Origin: Streptomycetales bacterium
GTDB lineage: Bacteria > Actinomycetota > Actinomycetes > Prado026
Length of the DNA stretch: 17,435 nucleotides
Direction: 5' to 3'
Assembly: GCA_025361995.1 (NCBI GenBank)
Contig: JANYIP010000293.1
Coordinates: forward strand, 1 to 17,435
This document shows, one piece after another, positions 14,598-17,435 of the stretch. Each line of letters opens with the position of its first letter. Positions within the stretch are counted from its first letter, which is position 1. Under the pieces are notes generated by a model. The model saw only the letters and a list, made by a program, of their open reading frames with translations. It was not told where the DNA came from and searched no databases. The translations under genes and the position numbers were made by a program.

Positions 14598-16145
14598 GTG
14601 ACGCAGATGCAGGTGCGCGGGTCGGGTACCCGCGCCGCCGGATCGCGCCCGGCCGGCTCCGCACGACCCGATGGCGGGACAGAGCGCCGAGTGGCGGAGG
14701 ACCGGCTGGCGGGTACGGCTGTGCATCTGGGCAGGCGCAGCCTCGACACGCTCCCGAGCCGGGCGTCCGCATTCGTCGCGACCCTCGTGATCATCGACTC
14801 GGTCGCGATTGCGGCGGCCCTGACTCTGGCTCACCTGGGCCGGTTCGGGACGACTGACCAGCGGCTGCAGCAGGGCGTCGGCTCATTCGTGGTGGCGGGG
14901 CTGATCTGGCTCGGCTGGGTCTGCGGCATGGTGCTCCTGGACGCGTACGAGCCGCGTTTCCTGGGTGTCGGCGCTGAGGAGTACAGGCGCGTCACCCGGG
15001 CGACTTTCATCGTCTTCGCGGTGCTGGCCATCGGCTCGTACATGCTGAACATCGAGGTGGCGCGCGGGTTCGTCGCACTGGCGTTCCCCTCCGGACTGTT
15101 CCTGCTGCTGATCGGCCGCTTCGCCGCGCGTCAGTGGCTGGTGCGTGAGCGGGCGAGCGGACGGCTGTGTCACCAGGTGCTGGTGATGGGGGACCGCGCG
15201 TCGGTGTGCGACTTTGTCGCGCAGCTGCGGTTGGAGCCTCGGGCCGGCTTCAGCGTTGTCGGCGCCTGCCTCCCGGAGAAGGGCGACAAGCTGCGTGCCG
15301 GCGACAACGTCCCGGTGCTCGGCGACTACTCGAACATCGCCGAGGTCGCGCGCAGCATCGGCGCGAACGTCGTCGCGGTCACGGCGTCGGAGTCGATCAG
15401 TCCGGACCGGTTGCGGCGAGTGGCGTGGAGCCTCGAAGGGTCGGACGTCGACCTGGTGGTGGCCCCTGCCGTCACCGACGTGGCCGGTCCGCGGGTGACT
15501 GTGCGACAGGTGGCAGGCCTGCCCTTGCTGTACGTGGACGAGCCGACTTTCACCGGCGTACCCCGCCTGGTGAAGGGCACGATCGACCGGGTGGGCGCGG
15601 CACTGGGGCTGCTTGTCCTCGGCCTGCCGCTGCTGATCGTGGCGGCCGTGGTGCGGTTGACCTCACCGGGGCCGGCGTTCTTCCGGCAGCTGCGGGTAGG
15701 CCGCGGTGGCGCCGAGTTCCGCGTGGTGAAGTTGCGGACGATGTACGCCGATGCTGAGGAGCGCCGACCAGGGCTGGACGTTCTCAACGAAGGTGATGGG
15801 CTGCTGTTCAAGATCAAGGACGACCCGCGGGTGACCAGGATCGGGCGCGTGCTGCGCCGGCTCTCGGTCGATGAGCTCCCCCAGTTGCTGAACGTGCTGC
15901 GCGGAGACATGTCGCTGGTAGGACCCCGCCCGCTGGCTGTGGACGGCGCGGCGTTCGTGGACCACGAGCACCGACGCCACCTGGTCAAGCCGGGGATGAC
16001 GGGGCTGTGGCAGGTCAGCGGTCGCGAGGAGCAGAGCTGGGACGACGCTGTCCGGCTCGACCTCTACTACGTGGAGAACTGGTCGCTCGCCTTGGACCTG
16101 GTCATTCTGATGCGTACCGGCCTGGCGGTCTTCCGCGGTCACTAG
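14598..16145 (+). CDS. Polyprenyl glycosylphosphotransferase starting the repeat unit (WcaJ/CpsE type)
   Basis: A 515-residue membrane enzyme that transfers a sugar-1-phosphate from a nucleotide sugar to undecaprenyl phosphate, the first committed step of the pathway. A basic, low-complexity N-terminus (about 1-55) precedes four or five membrane helices (about 58-175). A soluble CoA-binding-like domain follows (about 190-300, beginning HQVLVMGD), then a further hydrophobic segment (LLVLGLPLLIVAAVV, 338-352). The C-terminal catalytic bacterial sugar-transferase domain has VVKLRTMYADAE (376-387), RRLSVDELPQLLNVLRGDMS (420-439) with the conserved D425-E426, LVGPRPL (440-446), and PGMTGLWQVSGR (465-476). 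The start is GTG 14598 because of its strong RBS; longer starts have none. It is a one-gene unit facing away from the WcaI-like gene. The sugar moved is most often glucose or galactose in this family, but is not determined here. Confidence 0.95.
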   Translation: MTQMQVRGSGTRAAGSRPAGSARPDGGTERRVAEDRLAGTAVHLGRRSLDTLPSRASAFVATLVIIDSVAIAAALTLAHLGRFGTTDQRLQQGVGSFVVAGLIWLGWVCGMVLLDAYEPRFLGVGAEEYRRVTRATFIVFAVLAIGSYMLNIEVARGFVALAFPSGLFLLLIGRFAARQWLVRERASGRLCHQVLVMGDRASVCDFVAQLRLEPRAGFSVVGACLPEKGDKLRAGDNVPVLGDYSNIAEVARSIGANVVAVTASESISPDRLRRVAWSLEGSDVDLVVAPAVTDVAGPRVTVRQVAGLPLLYVDEPTFTGVPRLVKGTIDRVGAALGLLVLGLPLLIVAAVVRLTSPGPAFFRQLRVGRGGAEFRVVKLRTMYADAEERRPGLDVLNEGDGLLFKIKDDPRVTRIGRVLRRLSVDELPQLLNVLRGDMSLVGPRPLAVDGAAFVDHEHRRHLVKPGMTGLWQVSGREEQSWDDAVRLDLYYVENWSLALDLVILMRTGLAVFRGH

Positions 16146-16170
16146 GTTGGCAAGCGGTGAGGTTGGCGGA

Positions 16171-16596
16171 TCAGCTCTCGAGGATGAGGGTGCGCGGCCC
16201 GTCGTTGACCAGCGAGACGTGCATGTCCGCCCCGAAGACCCCGGTCGCCACGTCGGCGCCCTTGGTACGCAGCTCGGCGCAGAACGTGTCGATCAAAGGC
16301 TCGGCCACGTGCCGGGGCGCAGCGGCTGCCCAGGTCGGACGGCGGCCCTTGTTCGTCTCGGCGTACAGGGTGAACTGACTCACGACGAGCACGGGCGCGT
16401 CGGTGTCGGACGCGGAGAGCTCGTCGTCTAGGACGCGCAGCTCCCAGATCTTGCCGGCGAGCCGGCGGGCGTCGGACTCGCTGTCAGAGTGGGTGACGCC
16501 GAGGAGTACGACCAGGCCTGGGCGGTCGATGAGGGCGACCACGACAGAGTCGACGCTGACGCTGGCGCTCTGGACGACCTGCACGACTGCCCGCAT
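16171..16596 (-). CDS. dtd: D-aminoacyl-tRNA deacylase
   Basis: A 141-residue cytoplasmic enzyme that hydrolyses D-amino acids (and glycine from mischarged tRNA-Ala) off tRNA. The protein begins MRAVVQVVQSASVSVD, the typical Dtd N-terminus. The two diagnostic active-site blocks are present: VSQFTLYAETNKGRRPTW and the C-terminal VNDGPRTLILES, with the latter's N-x-G-P motif providing the Gly-cisPro element. Length fits the family (about 140-150). ATG 16596 was chosen because it begins exactly at the conserved N-terminus; the frame is open to 16929 but the extension is unrelated low-complexity sequence. GGGG lies just upstream on the coding strand. It is a housekeeping gene marking the right border of the polysaccharide locus, convergent with the initiating transferase across 25 bases that hold no visible terminator. 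Confidence 0.95.
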   Translation of the reverse strand: MRAVVQVVQSASVSVDSVVVALIDRPGLVVLLGVTHSDSESDARRLAGKIWELRVLDDELSASDTDAPVLVVSQFTLYAETNKGRRPTWAAAAPRHVAEPLIDTFCAELRTKGADVATGVFGADMHVSLVNDGPRTLILES

Positions 16597-16635
16597 ACCC
16601 CAGATGGTGCCACGCCCCTCGTTCGCCCACCGCTG

Positions 16636-16656
16636 CCTGACCCCGACCGGGGTAGG
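16636..16656 (-). terminator. GC-rich hairpin between the coiled-coil gene and dtd
   Basis: In the 67-base gap, ACCCC (16640-16644) pairs with GGGGT (16649-16653) around loop GACC. After a one-base bulge, CCT (16636-16638) pairs with AGG (16654-16656). An outer CCCACC / GGTGGG pair (16626-16631 and 16658-16663) could extend it. It lies just after the coiled-coil gene's stop, so it could terminate that gene, but no T run follows on the - strand. Confidence 0.4.
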
Positions 16657-16663
16657 TGGTGGG

Positions 16664-17435
16664 TCATCGACCGAAGAGGCCGCGCTTCTTCTTCTTGTCG
16701 TCCCGGCCTGCGGGTACGGGCGGACGCTGTGGGCCGGTCGCCCCTGGGGGCGTTGCTGGCTTGGGCGGCTTGGAGTCCTCGTTGCCGCTGGCGAAGAGGC
16801 CCGAGAGCTCGCGCAAGAGCGCCGCGGTGTCGGTCTGACCGTTGTGAGGGGTCGACTCGAGGTACTCGGAGCGAGCCGGCGCAGCGACGGGGTCTTCCTC
16901 GGCCTCGGCGGGTTCGGAGGCCTCGGCACGGATGGCGTCAGCCACAGCGGTGGAAGCCTCGTGGTTGAGCTGGGTCAGCAGCGACGTGGCAGAGCTGTCG
17001 TCGAGCTCGACGAAGGCACTGACGGCGGGGAGGTCAGCCTCCTCGGGCTCGGGGTCCTCGGCTGCATCGAGTTCGGCCTGTTCAGCTGCAGCTCGAGCGG
17101 CCTCAGCGAGGGCAGCTTCTGCCTCTAGGCGCGCCGCTTCTTGTGCTGCTTCGTCGGCCGCTGCCTGCTCGGCAGCGAGGCGCTCTGCTTCCAGGCGCTC
17201 AGCCTCGACGCGGGCCGCTTCCTCGGCCGCCGCAAGCTGTTCGGCTTCGGTCTGCAGGGCCAGTTCTGCAGCGATCCGCTCGGCCTCGACGCGGGCCGCT
17301 TCCTCCGCAGCAAGACGCTCTGCCTCTACCCGCTCTGCCTCTACCCGCTCTGCCTCTACCCGCTCTGCCTCTACCCGCTCTGCCTCTACCCGCTCTGCCT
17401 CTACCCGCTCTGCCTCTACCCGCTCTGCCTCTACC
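16664..17435 (-). CDS. Ala/Glu-rich helical repeat protein, C-terminal part (5' end outside window)
   Basis: The - strand frame is open from the window edge to TGA 16664-16666, giving 256 residues with no start codon before GTG 16945, so the gene starts beyond the window. The first 40 or so visible residues are pure E-A-E-R-V pentad repeats. Less regular Ala/Glu/Arg/Leu-rich sequence follows for another 90 or so (for example AAEEAARVEAERLEAERLAAEQ is its style), predicted to be a long, highly charged alpha-helix or coiled coil. The last third is acidic and Pro-rich, includes TDTAALLRELSGLF, and ends in the basic KKKKRGLFGR. There are no membrane segments in the visible part. I do not recognise a characterised family; a filament-like or scaffold role is a guess. 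The gene lies upstream of dtd and may or may not be co-transcribed. Confidence 0.75.
   Translation of the reverse strand, partial: VEAERVEAERVEAERVEAERVEAERVEAERVEAERVEAERLAAEEAARVEAERIAAELALQTEAEQLAAAEEAARVEAERLEAERLAAEQAAADEAAQEAARLEAEAALAEAARAAAEQAELDAAEDPEPEEADLPAVSAFVELDDSSATSLLTQLNHEASTAVADAIRAEASEPAEAEEDPVAAPARSEYLESTPHNGQTDTAALLRELSGLFASGNEDSKPPKPATPPGATGPQRPPVPAGRDDKKKKRGLFGR
17202..17305. repeat. 23-bp direct repeat inside the coiled-coil gene
   Basis: The same 23 bases (beginning GCCTCGACGCGGGCC) occur at 17202-17224 and 17283-17305, exactly 81 bases (27 codons) apart. This indicates an older, larger duplication unit within the coding repeat region. It encodes the same E-E-A-A-R-V-E-A core twice. 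Confidence 0.8.
17316..17435. repeat. Perfect 15-bp tandem array (8 copies), reaching the window end
   Basis: Eight identical, uninterrupted copies of CGCTCTGCCTCTACC run from 17316 to the last base. On the - strand each encodes E-A-E-R-V in the same frame as the partial coiled-coil gene. Perfect identity of the DNA, not just of the protein, points to recent slippage or unequal recombination. The array ends exactly at the window edge with a whole unit, so its true copy number is unknown. Confidence 0.95.

Noticed and set aside
16403..17128. A 241-codon + strand frame opposite dtd and the coiled-coil gene
   Set aside because: Low-complexity Gly/Ser/Leu-rich product mirroring the charged repeat gene; no domain and no RBS that decides for it.
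17316..17435. Possible CRISPR array
   Set aside because: The 15-bp units are head-to-tail with no spacers and are in frame with a coding sequence.

Overview
The window looks like chromosomal DNA from a high-GC Gram-positive actinobacterium. GC is high with strong third-position bias. Start and stop codons of neighbouring genes often overlap, and GTG starts are common. A DUF4012 protein sits beside a sortase-type LPXTG protein, and the fused Wzz-tyrosine kinase has no outer-membrane exporter gene near it. I cannot name a genus from the sequence.

The window is almost entirely an exopolysaccharide or capsule locus (about 407-16145) between two housekeeping genes: the 3' end of a YgfZ-type folate-binding protein on the left (1-410, +) and the D-aminoacyl-tRNA deacylase gene dtd on the right (16171-16596, -). 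Beyond dtd is the 3' part of a coiled-coil gene (16664 to the window end, -). It runs off the edge inside a perfect 15-bp tandem array.

Layout: (a) 407-3435, + strand: a DUF4012 membrane protein, an LPHTG cell-wall-anchored protein and a GNAT acetyltransferase. (b) 3432-5863, - strand: GDP-L-fucose synthase, then a Wzz/BY-kinase chain-length regulator with a C-terminal tyrosine ladder. (c) 5946-11726, + strand: a SAM methyltransferase-like protein, GDP-mannose 4,6-dehydratase, a large Wzx flippase-glycosyltransferase fusion, a WcaF-like acyltransferase and a GT4 glycosyltransferase; the last three overlap one another. (d) 11741-14460, - strand: a WcaI-like GT4 glycosyltransferase, then a Wzy-like polymerase. 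(e) 14598-16145, + strand: the polyprenyl-phosphate sugar-phosphate transferase that starts the repeat unit.

Together these encode most of a Wzx/Wzy-type pathway. The initiating transferase loads the first sugar on undecaprenyl phosphate. Three GT4 modules extend it, Gmd and Fcl provide GDP-L-fucose, and acyl- and perhaps methyltransferases decorate it. The Wzx module flips the unit, Wzy polymerises it, and the BY-kinase controls chain length. No GDP-mannose genes, cognate phosphatase, LytR-CpsA-Psr ligase or sortase are in the window.

The most unusual items are the Wzx-GT4 fusion (7698-10088), a long near-perfect inverted repeat that contains the DUF4012 start codon (393-453), three CAGGTGAA motifs in the promoter region of the initiating transferase (14482-14548), and the 15-bp array at the right edge. 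No RNA genes, insertion sequences or CRISPR arrays were found, and no gene-free stretch exceeds about 140 bases.
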